A stretch of DNA of 64,000 nucleotides from an uncultured Eubacteriales bacterium (GCA_934444645.1 CAKSCV010000013.1:10704-74703), one strand, 5' to 3'; shown: positions 25,994-33,858, counted from the stretch's first letter. Notes: a model not told the origin generated them from the letters alone. Numbers and translations: made by a program.

Positions 25994-26440
25994 CACCAAA
26001 ACTAACGAGCAACTGCAAATTTTATCCACGACAGCCTACTGTGAGCTTGCAGTACAATAATCCTTTTTCGAAAAAACATCAGTCTTGCGTCTGCACTACG
26101 GTAACCCTTTCGCACCGATTCAAAGCCTTTTCGCCGGCGTTTTGTGGGCAAAACCGGTTTCGATACGAGCCGCCGGAAAACTTTGCAAAATCACTTCCGG
26201 CAGAGCTTTGAATCGTCCCCGGAGTCCAGAGGTTCGCAAACCTCTGGTGTGCTTTTTGGTTCTTTTTGCACAACGCAAAAAGAATAAATCCGTTCCCTTT
26301 GCAGGGAGCTTCGAGGTCACGCAAACCTCGAATCAGCACACAAAGATAACAACTTCGCACCGCAACAATTAAAACCTTTCAAGGGAGTTCCGAGGTTTTC
26401 CAAACCTCGAATCAGCACACAAAAGCAACAAATTCGCACA
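25994..26440 (-). repeat. structured interspersed repeat, copy C (tandem duplicate of B)
   Basis: Starting at CACCAAAACTAACG, this repeats copy B base for base apart from a handful of differences. It includes the closing stem, the class II domain, the hairpins and the head (about 26381-26452 with GAGGTTTTCCAAACCTC). The period of about 448 bp equals one head plus one full element, so the duplication copied the complete unit. Confidence 0.88.
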
Positions 26441-26477
26441 ATCCAATTAAATCCTTCCGCCGCCCCAGCGGCCATTC

Positions 26478-26514
26478 TTTCTGCTTCGCAGAAAGCTTGT
26501 CCCTGTCGGGACAA
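26478..26514. repeat. two short hairpins after the repeat block
   Basis: TTTCTGC-TTC-GCAGAAA (26478-26494) and TTGTCCC-TGTC-GGGACAA (26497-26514) stand side by side directly before the SdaA terminator. They resemble the hairpin series at 63443-63633. Confidence 0.7.
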
Positions 26515-26515
26515 A

Positions 26516-26545
26516 GGGAGCGGTAAAAACATTTTTACCGCTCCC
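26516..26545 (-). terminator. terminator of the XRE-SdaA gene
   Basis: GGGAGCGGTAAAAA and TTTTTACCGCTCCC form a perfect 14-bp stem with a 2-base loop, 7 bases after the stop codon. It has T-rich arms but no long T tail. Confidence 0.7.
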
Positions 26546-26552
26546 CTATCCC

Positions 26553-27968
26553 CTATAGCTTTATTTTGGCAAGTCCGCCCTGCGAGGTCTCCTTGTACGG
26601 CTCGGACAAATCAAGCCCTGTCTCGCGCATGGTCTCGATCACACGGTCAAGCGATATCTTGCGCGTGTTCCACAAAAAACCGGAAATGTTGACAGCATTG
26701 ATGGCACGCATGGCGGCAACGGCATTTCGCTCAATACACGGAATCTGCACAAGACCGCCGATCGGGTCGCAGGTCAAGCCCAAATGATGCTCCATGGCAA
26801 TTTCCGCCGCACATTCAATTTTTTCGGTTTCAAGCTCAAACAGCTCCGCCAAAGCCGCAGCCGCCATGGTGCAGGCACTGCCAATCTCCGCCTGACAGCC
26901 GCACTCCGCACCCGAAATGGAGGCGTTCGTTTTGATAAGATTGCCGACAAGGCCTGCCGTTTCGAGCGCATGAAGGATCTGCGCGTCGGTATAGCCGTTT
27001 TTGAGCTGATAATAATACATAACCGCCGGCAGCACGCCGCTTGCGCCGCAGGTCGGTGCGGTGACCACCGTTTCACCCGAGGCGTTCTGTTCGCTGACGG
27101 CATAGGCATAAGCACATACCACACGGTTTTCACGCACGTCGTCCGGCTCGCCGATATAGCGGCCATTATAGAGAGTCTTGGCCTTTTTGTTCACCTCAAG
27201 ACCGCCCGGAAGTGTACCGCTGTCGGCAAGACCGCGCGCGATGGCTGCTTTCATGGCTTCCCAGACAGACGCCATATAACCCGGAAAATCGGCATCCTCG
27301 CAGGCTTCGACGTATTGCCACAGCCGGATGTTTTTCTCTTTGCACACGGCGGCAATGCTTTCAAAGGTGGTTTCGGGATACAGCTCCTTCGGCTTGTCCC
27401 ACGGCTCATTCTCGAAAACGATATCACCGCCGCCAACACTGAGCACAGTGGCCGACCCGAGCACTTTTCCGTCTTTGAAAGCGGTAAACGTCATCGTATT
27501 GGGATGCGGAAGATCGGTCTTGACCGGATCAAAAAGCACTTCAGCGGTTTTCGGTGCAAGCGTTTTGCGGATCACTGTATCCGTGCCGTGGCCTTTGCCG
27601 GTTTTGGCAAGAGAGCCGAACAGCGTCACGCGAAAGAAATCGGCATCCGGAAAACGTTTTTTGAAGGCAAGACAGGCGCGTTCCGGCCCGATGGTATGGG
27701 AGCTGGACGGACCGCGGCCGATCTTGAAAATCTGCGCAACCGACGGCATCCCGGTCGGTGTGCGGCGTTCCGGTTTTATCGGACACACGCGGCATACACC
27801 GCACAGCTCAAGGATTTTCATCAGATGCGCGGCACACGGCAGCGATTTTCCCGTTTCCCAGCCGGCAACGGTATGCACATCGACCGCCAATTCTTCGGCA
27901 AGTGCTTTTTGGGTAAGTCCCGTGCGCCGGCGATAGTCGTGAAGAATATCCGCAAGGCTCTTGTTCAT
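26553..27968 (-). CDS. L-serine ammonia-lyase (Fe-S type, single chain) fused to an XRE helix-turn-helix
   Basis: L-serine dehydratase turns serine into pyruvate and ammonia with an oxygen-sensitive [4Fe-4S] cluster. Residues ~75-471 are the complete one-chain enzyme: GRGPSSSHTIGP at the start of the beta domain, and the cysteines in TCGASGVLPA, AECGCQAEIGSACTMA and LTCDPIGG, which include the cluster ligands. Residues 1-55 are an extra Cro/XRE helix-turn-helix (ILHDYRRRTGLTQKALAEEL, VHTVAGWETGKSLPCAAHL), followed by a CGVCRVCP linker. The fusion could let the enzyme report serine or cluster state to DNA. It lies directly downstream of the riboswitch-controlled symporter but also has its own promoter. 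Confidence 0.9.
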   Translation of the reverse strand: MNKSLADILHDYRRRTGLTQKALAEELAVDVHTVAGWETGKSLPCAAHLMKILELCGVCRVCPIKPERRTPTGMPSVAQIFKIGRGPSSSHTIGPERACLAFKKRFPDADFFRVTLFGSLAKTGKGHGTDTVIRKTLAPKTAEVLFDPVKTDLPHPNTMTFTAFKDGKVLGSATVLSVGGGDIVFENEPWDKPKELYPETTFESIAAVCKEKNIRLWQYVEACEDADFPGYMASVWEAMKAAIARGLADSGTLPGGLEVNKKAKTLYNGRYIGEPDDVRENRVVCAYAYAVSEQNASGETVVTAPTCGASGVLPAVMYYYQLKNGYTDAQILHALETAGLVGNLIKTNASISGAECGCQAEIGSACTMAAAALAELFELETEKIECAAEIAMEHHLGLTCDPIGGLVQIPCIERNAVAAMRAINAVNISGFLWNTRKISLDRVIETMRETGLDLSEPYKETSQGGLAKIKL

Positions 27969-28003
27969 ATGACTTCCTCGGTTCGTTTTTGAATTCCGTT
28001 TTC

Positions 28004-28032
28004 AGTATACCACAGCACCTGGAAAAAATCAA
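28004..28032 (-). promoter_or_regulatory. promoter of the XRE-SdaA gene
   Basis: Minus-strand TTGATT (plus 28027-28032) and TATACT (plus 28004-28009) with a 17-base spacer; the -35 overlaps the symporter stop codon. No terminator separates the symporter from sdaA, so read-through is also possible. Confidence 0.7.
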
Positions 28033-29459
28033 TTCTTTTTTATTTTCGGCGTCAGGCGGATGACCGTTTCGGACAAAACGACAAGGCCGAGCAGATTCGG
28101 AAGCACCATACAGCCGTTAAACACATCCGATACGCGAAGCACCGTTTCCACACCCCACAAAGCACCCGGAAAAGCCGCCGCGGCAAACAGAAGCTTATAA
28201 AGCGGCAGGCTTTTTTTGCCGAACAGATACTCCCAGGCGCGCATCCCGTAAAACGACCAGCCCAAAAGGCTCGAAAAGGCAAAAATTGTCACAGCAAGCG
28301 CTACAAAAGCATTGCCGAACCGGCCGAAAACGCTTGCAAAGGCCTTTCCGGCAAGCGCAAAGCCGGCATCCTCCGCAAGGCTTCCGCCCGGCACACCGTC
28401 AAGCACGCCGCTCACCAACAGCACAAGTGCCGTAAGCGTACAGATCACGCACGTATCGAAAAAGACCTCGAAAATACCCCAATAGCCCTGTTTATACGGC
28501 ACCTTTTCCGCCGATTCGGCGTGGATTACCGTCGAAGAGCCGAGACCGGCTTCGTTCGAAAAAATGCCGCGCCGGAAGCCCCACGACATTGTACGCAAAA
28601 GCGCACAGCCCGTAAAGCCGCCGAAAACGCCGGTCGGCGAAAACGCCTCCTTAAATATCAGCGCAAGTGCCGGAAGCAGCCGGTCGGCGCGGCACACAAG
28701 AATGATAACTGTTCCTGCCGTGTAAAACACCGCCATAAACGGCACAAGACGCTCGCTTACGGCGGCAATGCGCTTCATGCCTCCGCAAAGCACAAGCGCG
28801 GTCGCACCGCAGACAAGCCCGCCCAAAAGCACGGCAAACAACGGCCGTCTGCCGGTCGCAAAAGCACTTTCCAAGCATTCCTTCATGGCTGCCACCTGAC
28901 TCATGTTTCCCATGCCGAACGATGCCGCCAGTGCCGAAACGCTGAAAACGACCGCCGCCGCACGTCCGAGCTTCTGAAAGGCAGCCGGCACGCCCTTTTC
29001 CAAATAGTACATTGCACCGCCGCGCACGCCGTCCGGCGTGGCTGTGCGAAACTGTACGGCAAGCACGCATTCGGCATATTTTAAGATCATGCCGATAAAC
29101 GCAGCCACCCACATCCAAAACACCGCGCCCGCTCCGCCCATGAGCATGGCATACGCCACACCGGCAATATTGCCCGTGCCGATGGTTGCCGAAAGGGCGG
29201 TGCAAAGCGATTGAAACGGCGTTACCGAGCCGTTCGGACACGGCTCGGAACGGTTCGGTTCGGTTTTTTGTGCGGCTTTCGGCGAAACAATCCCGCTAAG
29301 CACGTGCTTTAACATGGGCACAAAGGCGCGGAGCTGGAAAAAGCGTGTGCGCACGGTGAAATACAGCCCGATCCCCACCAAAAGAAGCAGCGTGGGAAAG
29401 CCCCACACCGCTTTTTCTGCCAACGACAGGATTTGATTCCAAAGCACGGCAGCTGTCAT
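28029..29459 (-). CDS. alanine/glycine:cation symporter (AGCS family)
   Basis: This 476-residue carrier imports alanine or glycine with Na+. It has about ten or eleven transmembrane helices. Family motifs are visible: FQSLCTALSATIGTGNIAGVA near residue 85, GAVFWMWVAAFIGM, and RGIFSNEAGLGSSTVIHA. Start 29459 is preferred, since GAGGTGTGTT precedes it; a much longer open frame upstream lies inside the riboswitch leader. A tandem glycine riboswitch and a terminator precede it, so glycine is the probable cargo or signal. Confidence 0.93.
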   Translation of the reverse strand: MTAAVLWNQILSLAEKAVWGFPTLLLLVGIGLYFTVRTRFFQLRAFVPMLKHVLSGIVSPKAAQKTEPNRSEPCPNGSVTPFQSLCTALSATIGTGNIAGVAYAMLMGGAGAVFWMWVAAFIGMILKYAECVLAVQFRTATPDGVRGGAMYYLEKGVPAAFQKLGRAAAVVFSVSALAASFGMGNMSQVAAMKECLESAFATGRRPLFAVLLGGLVCGATALVLCGGMKRIAAVSERLVPFMAVFYTAGTVIILVCRADRLLPALALIFKEAFSPTGVFGGFTGCALLRTMSWGFRRGIFSNEAGLGSSTVIHAESAEKVPYKQGYWGIFEVFFDTCVICTLTALVLLVSGVLDGVPGGSLAEDAGFALAGKAFASVFGRFGNAFVALAVTIFAFSSLLGWSFYGMRAWEYLFGKKSLPLYKLLFAAAAFPGALWGVETVLRVSDVFNGCMVLPNLLGLVVLSETVIRLTPKIKKN

Positions 29460-29523
29460 AACACACCTCATTAAGCGTTTTACCACACTATATGAGGCAA
29501 TCGGCTCTGCAAGACCAGAAAAC

Positions 29524-29558
29524 ACAAAAAAGCCGTATCTGCAAGCTGCAAATACGGC
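29524..29558 (-). terminator. riboswitch-controlled terminator before the symporter
   Basis: On the minus strand GCCGTAT..ATACGGC with inner TGCA pairs forms a strong stem followed by TTTTTT. It lies between the glycine aptamers and the symporter start codon, so it is the likely switching part. Confidence 0.85.
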
Positions 29559-29649
29559 GAAAAAACGAGTTGCCGGAGAATACGCGAAACGCGCACCTGC
29601 CGGCGATAATAAACGGGATACAATCCCCGGCGATTGCCGGGAACCGCAT

Positions 29650-29825
29650 TTTAAGACGCTCCGTCCTTTTGCCTGAGAGATTGAGCGAATCATAATCGCC
29701 TTGCCCCTTCGGCACTCAATCGAATGAGTTTCTCCGGAGAACCAACGTGCGCACAGTCCTTGTCTTGCGACGCCTGAGAGTGTTACTCCTTCGGCAGGGT
29801 AAAACCCGTTTTCCTGTGAGACTTA
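29650..29825 (-). promoter_or_regulatory. tandem glycine riboswitch
   Basis: The minus strand carries two glycine (gcvT-type) aptamers in a row. The first (plus about 29745-29822) has the core CCTGCCGAAGGAGTAAC followed by CTCTCAGG. The second (plus about 29653-29740) has GTGCCGAAGGGGCAA, a variable arm, TCTCTCAGGCAAAAGGAC and GGAG. These conserved blocks and their spacing match the known two-aptamer class. The downstream terminator and symporter fit the known pattern of glycine transporters under this switch. The direction (on or off) cannot be proven by eye. Confidence 0.93.
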
Positions 29826-29844
29826 TCGGCTTCAACAGTTTCAT

Positions 29845-29873
29845 AGTATAGCACGGTATCTTTCATTTGTCAA
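29845..29873 (-). promoter_or_regulatory. promoter of the glycine riboswitch-symporter transcript
   Basis: Minus-strand TTGACA (plus 29868-29873) and TATACT (plus 29845-29850) with a 17-base spacer, placing the start near 29838, just before the first aptamer. Confidence 0.88.
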
Positions 29874-30015
29874 GTCTTTTTCGCCAAATTTTCACTTTTT
29901 GCACATTTTATCTCACTCTTTCAAGCTTTTCATAGGATGTTTTCATGCAGTTTCGGGTTACTGCAGCTTTCAAGAGTCGCCTAAGATGATTATAATCCTC
30001 TAAACATCCTCTAAA

Positions 30016-30048
30016 CGCAAAACAAGCCGCAGAAAATCCTGCGGCTTG
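30016..30048 (-). terminator. terminator of the VOC gene
   Basis: CAAGCCGCAG and CTGCGGCTTG form a 10-bp stem and read into TTGTTTTG on the minus strand, 32 bases beyond the VOC stop. Between it and the riboswitch promoter (29874-30015) I see only AT-rich sequence with a distant AGGATGTTT/AAACATCCT pair. Confidence 0.75.
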
Positions 30049-30080
30049 CCGGGCATGAGCAAGTTCAGTCCGTGTTTTTA

Positions 30081-30500
30081 TTATCTCACTTGGAAAAATT
30101 CGAGCTCTTCGCCATCCGGACCGTAGACAAACGAGATCACGGCCGGAAACGGCGGCTCACTGGGTAATTCCATGCTCTTGGGCTCCATTTTTTCCTTTGC
30201 GCCATAGGCGATCGCACGGTCAAAAGCCGCCTTGCTGTCCTTGACGTTCAACGCCAAATGCACATAGTGGCCTGCCTGTTCCTCAAAGCAGGTGCGCGGT
30301 TTTCCGTTTGAAAACAGCTCGATGCAGACGCCGCCGCCCATGTCGAGAAGCGCGATCGTGCGCTCTCCCGACGTCCAGCGCCGGAATTCCTTCGCGCCGA
30401 GTCCCTCCGTGTAGAATTTATACGATTTTTCAAAATCCGAGCTGTGTAAGGCCACGTGATGGAAGCCTGTGCAGCCGATAACGGTATTTTCCGTTCCCAT
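30081..30500 (-). CDS. VOC-family (glyoxalase/bleomycin-resistance fold) protein
   Basis: The 139-residue protein folds as two beta-alpha-beta-beta-beta units. Metal-ligand type residues are visible in GFHHVALHSSDF (first His), MGGGVCIELF (Glu), HYVHLALNV (second His) and GEELEFFQV (second Glu). This His-Glu-His-Glu pattern fits metal-dependent glyoxalase I or related lyases and dioxygenases. The substrate is unknown; with an MgsA homologue in the window lacking its active site, methylglyoxal removal should not be assumed. It is a single gene with its own promoter and terminator. Confidence 0.88.
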   Translation of the reverse strand: MGTENTVIGCTGFHHVALHSSDFEKSYKFYTEGLGAKEFRRWTSGERTIALLDMGGGVCIELFSNGKPRTCFEEQAGHYVHLALNVKDSKAAFDRAIAYGAKEKMEPKSMELPSEPPFPAVISFVYGPDGEELEFFQVR

Positions 30501-30535
30501 ACTGATTCTTCCCTTCTGTTTTTGCGATTTTTTTC

Positions 30536-30564
30536 ATTGTAGCATATTTTCCGTGCAAAGTCAA
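30536..30564 (-). promoter_or_regulatory. promoter of the VOC gene
   Basis: Minus-strand TTGACT (plus 30559-30564) and TACAAT (plus 30536-30541) with a 17-base spacer. Confidence 0.8.
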
Positions 30565-30639
30565 CCGCTCTTTGTCCCGATTTTGATAAAATTCGGCCTG
30601 ATTTTATAAGTCTCGCCGCGAAAATGCCGGAAAAGGCTA

Positions 30640-30668
30640 TTGAAATTTTTTCCGGAATATAGTATAAT
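30640..30668 (+). promoter_or_regulatory. promoter of the kinase/GH123-like operon
   Basis: TTGAAA at 30640-30645 and TATAAT at 30663-30668 with a 17-base spacer. Confidence 0.85.
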
Positions 30669-30727
30669 GAAAATACTATACCTGCATGAAAGCACAATCC
30701 GCCAAAGGATTGATCGGAGGAAGCACT

Positions 30728-31780
30728 ATGTTAGAAAACATTCTGGAACAATTCGGCATCACCGGAACACCCGAACCGCTCGGCGAAGGTCACATCAATT
30801 CCACCTTCCGCGTCGGCGGCTATGTGGTTCAGCGCATCAATACCGACGTTTTCACCAATCCGCGCGGCGTGATGGACAATGTCTGCGCCGTTACCGAGCA
30901 TATCACCAAAAAGCTCGCCGAACGCGGCGAAGACCCGTCCCGCCAGACACTGCACTTTCTGCGCACCAAAGACGGCTCCGGTCTGTATGAAGGCGAAGAG
31001 GGCGCATATCGGGCGTATGCGTACATTGACGACGCTTACACCGTAAACGACGAAAAAACGCCGGAGGTTCTCTATCAGGCGGCGCTTGCCATCGGCAAAT
31101 TCCAGAACCTGTTATCCGACTTTGACGCGGAAAAGCTGTTCACCGTCATTCCGGATTTTCACGACACGCCCAAACGGTTAGACAACTTAAAGAAAGCCAT
31201 CGAAAAAAATACCGCCGACCGCGTGCGGTTTGTTTCGCCTGAAATCGAATTTGCCCTCTCGTTCGAAAACACAGCCGGTGCAATCACAACTTCCATTGCC
31301 GACGGTTCTGCACCGCTTCGCGTCAGCCACAACGACACTAAGCTCAACAACGTCTTATTTGACAGCAAGACCAACAAAGGCATCTGCTTAATTGACCTTG
31401 ACACCGTTATGAGCGGTTCGTATTTATATGATTTCGGCGACGCGATGCGTTTCGGCGCTTCCTCGGCAGCCGAGGACTGTACCGAGCTCGACAAGGTCTT
31501 TTTCGACCTTTCCCTGTTTGAGGCCTTCACAAAAGGCTATCTTGAAAGCGCGAAGGCTGTGTTAACCGACCGCGAAAAAGAGCTGCTCTTCACCTCGGTC
31601 ATTCTCATGACCTATGAATGCGGCACGCGCTTTTTGACCGACTATATCGACGGCGACGTTTACTTTAAGACCGCCTATGCCAACCACAATCTTGACCGCG
31701 CCAGAAACCAGTATGCACTTGTCAAGGACATGGTTGCCAAACGCACGGAAGCCGAAGCCATTGTGAAAAAATATCTGTAA
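30728..31780 (+). CDS. APH-fold sugar kinase, NahK (N-acetylhexosamine 1-kinase)-like
   Basis: This 350-residue protein has the aminoglycoside-phosphotransferase fold. The GEGHINSTFRVGGYVVQRINTDVF start closely resembles NahK, the N-acetylhexosamine 1-kinase of the lacto-N-biose/galacto-N-biose pathway. The catalytic Asp203 is in VSHNDTKLNNVLF and the metal-binding Asp in ICLIDLDTV. ATG 30728 is chosen because CGGAGG lies 7 bases upstream. The GH123-like gene follows by 17 bases, so kinase and hydrolase are made together; GalNAc or GlcNAc release followed by 1-phosphorylation is the simplest reading, not proven. Confidence 0.85.
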   Translation: MLENILEQFGITGTPEPLGEGHINSTFRVGGYVVQRINTDVFTNPRGVMDNVCAVTEHITKKLAERGEDPSRQTLHFLRTKDGSGLYEGEEGAYRAYAYIDDAYTVNDEKTPEVLYQAALAIGKFQNLLSDFDAEKLFTVIPDFHDTPKRLDNLKKAIEKNTADRVRFVSPEIEFALSFENTAGAITTSIADGSAPLRVSHNDTKLNNVLFDSKTNKGICLIDLDTVMSGSYLYDFGDAMRFGASSAAEDCTELDKVFFDLSLFEAFTKGYLESAKAVLTDREKELLFTSVILMTYECGTRFLTDYIDGDVYFKTAYANHNLDRARNQYALVKDMVAKRTEAEAIVKKYL

Positions 31781-31797
31781 GAAATCGGAGGAAAATC

Positions 31798-33459
31798 ATG
31801 AACAACCTTTCTTTCCGGCTGATTTCCTCGGCCAACAAATGCTTTGAGGACACCGTCGTTTCCTCGCTTTCGCCGCTATACGATGCGACAGCTCTCAAAA
31901 ACGACCGTTTTGCTTTCGAAGCCGCACTTTCCTCGACCGAAAGCCGCAATGTGTTTGTGACGCTGGAATCCGAGCTTTCGGATTTCATCACGGTGCGCAA
32001 AATCGAATATGTCGATGTTGCGCAGCCTTGCTTTGCGCACGTGACCGATCCCGATTACCTGAACGGTAAAAAACCGGGACGCTATCCCGATCTTTTTCTT
32101 CCTCTCGGTCAGAACGGACGCGTGACGCTGTGCGAAAACCGCACGGTTTCCTTTTGGATCGAAGCGAAAATTCCGAAAGATGCGCAAGCCGGACTTTATC
32201 CGATCACGCTTTCGGTAAGCAATGCCGACGGCAAAACGCTTGCAAGCGAGACCGTGGAGCTCGAGATCCTCGACGCGGTATTGCCTGCTCAAAAGCTCAT
32301 GTACACCGAATGGTTCCACAGCGATTGCCTTGCCACCTATTACGGTGTGGATGTGTTCAGCGAAGCGCATTGGCGTATCATCGAAAGCTTTGTCAAAACC
32401 GCGGTGGACAATGGGATCAATATGCTTCTCATGCCGATATTCACGCTGCCGCTTGACACGAAAGTAGGCGGCGAACGTCCGACGGCGCAGCTTGTAGGCG
32501 TAACCAAAACGGCGGACGGCTATGAATTCGATTTTTCACTTGTCAGCCGTTGGCTTGATATGTGCGAAAAATGCGGCGTGAAATATCACGAGATTTCACA
32601 TTTATTCACGCAATGGGGCGCCGAACACGCACCGAAGATCATGGCAAATGTGAACGGAAGCTATGTGCAGCTTTTCGGCTGGGACACCGATTCGCTGTCC
32701 GACGAATACATCGGCTTTTTACGGGCGTTCCTTGCAAAATTCAAAAACTACTTAAAAGAAAAGGGCGTTTTCCAAAACGTCATGTTCCACTTGTCCGACG
32801 AGCCGGTCGGCGAGCATTTGGCGCGCTACAAAAAGCTGCGCGAAAAGCTTGACGACTTATTTACCGACTGCACCTTCGGCGATGCGTTGTCAAACTTTGA
32901 TTTTTACACCACCGGAGCGGTGGACCGTCCGATCGTCGGAACGGATCACATTGAGCCGTTCCTCGAGGCGAAGGTGCCGAATTTATGGTGTTACTACTGC
33001 TGCTCGCAGAGCGACAAGGTTTCCAACCGTTTTATCGCGCACAGCATGAACCGCACGCGCGTGATCGGTTTGCAGTTATTCAAATACGACATTCAAGGCT
33101 TCCTGCAATGGGGCTACAACTTCTATTATTCGCAGTATTCGCTGTTCCCGATCGATCCGTATCTCTGCAACGACGGCTGCTTCAACTGGGTGCCGGCCGG
33201 AGACGCGTTCTCGGTTTATCCGGGTCCCGGCGGAAAGCCGTATGAATCGCTGCACATGGCGGCGTTCACGCAAGGGTTATCCGATTTGCGTGCGCTTGAG
33301 CTATATGCGTCGCTCACCTCCAAGGAGGAGGCGGTTTCCTTGATCGAAAGCTTCGCCGGCGGTGAGATCACGTTCAAGGAATATCCGCGGCGCGAGGGCT
33401 TTTGCGTGGAGCTGCGTGAACGTATCAACCGGGCGATTAAGTTGAGAATTGAAAATTGA
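31798..33459 (+). CDS. DUF4091/GH123-like protein (possible beta-N-acetylgalactosaminidase)
   Basis: The 553-residue protein has no signal peptide and should be cytoplasmic. Residues ~1-160 form a beta sandwich (VSFWIEAKIPKDAQAGLYPITLSV). Residues ~165-480 look like the (beta/alpha)8 barrel of GH123/DUF4091 enzymes, with LMYTEWFHSDCLATYYGV at its start and the pair Asp334-Glu335 in FHLSDEPVGEH. GH123 enzymes use a neighbouring Asp-Glu in substrate-assisted hydrolysis of beta-GalNAc. The ending LHMAAFTQGLSDLRALELY is typical of DUF4091. Encoded behind a NahK-like kinase, consistent with amino-sugar salvage. Confidence 0.82.
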   Translation: MNNLSFRLISSANKCFEDTVVSSLSPLYDATALKNDRFAFEAALSSTESRNVFVTLESELSDFITVRKIEYVDVAQPCFAHVTDPDYLNGKKPGRYPDLFLPLGQNGRVTLCENRTVSFWIEAKIPKDAQAGLYPITLSVSNADGKTLASETVELEILDAVLPAQKLMYTEWFHSDCLATYYGVDVFSEAHWRIIESFVKTAVDNGINMLLMPIFTLPLDTKVGGERPTAQLVGVTKTADGYEFDFSLVSRWLDMCEKCGVKYHEISHLFTQWGAEHAPKIMANVNGSYVQLFGWDTDSLSDEYIGFLRAFLAKFKNYLKEKGVFQNVMFHLSDEPVGEHLARYKKLREKLDDLFTDCTFGDALSNFDFYTTGAVDRPIVGTDHIEPFLEAKVPNLWCYYCCSQSDKVSNRFIAHSMNRTRVIGLQLFKYDIQGFLQWGYNFYYSQYSLFPIDPYLCNDGCFNWVPAGDAFSVYPGPGGKPYESLHMAAFTQGLSDLRALELYASLTSKEEAVSLIESFAGGEITFKEYPRREGFCVELRERINRAIKLRIEN

Positions 33460-33486
33460 CAATTGAAAGTTGAAAATTAGGGATTG
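33446..33486 (+). repeat. short AT-rich tandem motif after the GH123-like gene
   Basis: Four imperfect copies of a TTGAAAATTGA-like unit run across the last codons and stop of the GH123-like gene. This could be a replication-slippage tract that extended the C terminus. Confidence 0.5.
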
Positions 33487-33630
33487 AAGGCACAAGGCGG
33501 AGAGTACGTGGGCATACGGCGGACTTTCCGCTTTTTCAATTTTTATATGAGGACACGCAGAGAAATGGAGCATTGCAGGAATGCCGGGAATCAAAATGCG
33601 GTGTCGTTACCGGCGTGTCCCTGCAGCCGC

Positions 33631-33830
33631 TTGGCAGTTGCCGTCCCTGTGTAAGGGAAGGTGGCGCACGAAGTGCGTCGGAAGGGTTGTCGTTGATGAT
33701 TTTGACAATCCCTCAGTCAACAGAGCCGGAAAACGCGCGGCAACCGGCGTTTTATCCCCACAGTTGCGGCAACAGGCACTTCCCTGTGCAAGGGATGGCG
33801 GCGCACGGAGTGCGTCGGAAGGGCTGTTGG
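33631..33830 (+). repeat. two copies of a short hairpin repeat in the 33.5-33.9 kb gap
   Basis: Copy 1 (about 33631-33720) and copy 2 (about 33771-33830) share TCCCTGTGTAAGGGA-type hairpins, GGCGCACGAAGTGCGTCGGAAGGG and a TTGTC/GACAATCCC arm. Such short elements lie between genes in many clostridial genomes. The rest of this 460-base gap shows no gene; a small open frame through it has no ribosome site. Confidence 0.7.
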
Positions 33831-33858
33831 CTATGAAAGGCATACGTTTGCACTGCAT

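Noticed and set aside
24893..26372. Open frames of 60-209 residues inside the repeat block, including two nearly identical 95-residue frames at 25636 and 26085
   Set aside because: They lie inside hairpin repeats, occur on both strands, share no ribosome site, and their similarity is explained by the tandem duplication; the repeated peptides follow the DNA structure rather than a protein fold.
24811..26440. CRISPR array
   Set aside because: Repeat units are hundreds of bases long, with no short direct repeats separated by unique spacers and no cas genes in the window.
25546..26440. Insertion sequence or transposon with a transposase
   Set aside because: No transposase-like frame or clear terminal inverted repeats with target duplications were found; a non-autonomous element remains possible.
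26784..27992. 402-residue plus-strand frame opposite the SdaA gene, and similar long antisense frames at 4729, 13752, 19639, 55439 and 57843
   Set aside because: They mirror well-supported genes whose GC-rich third codon positions keep the opposite strand open; none has a ribosome site or recognisable motif.
29460..29693. N-terminal extension of the symporter to 29693
   Set aside because: The extra 78 residues are coded by the riboswitch and its terminator and do not look like membrane-protein sequence.
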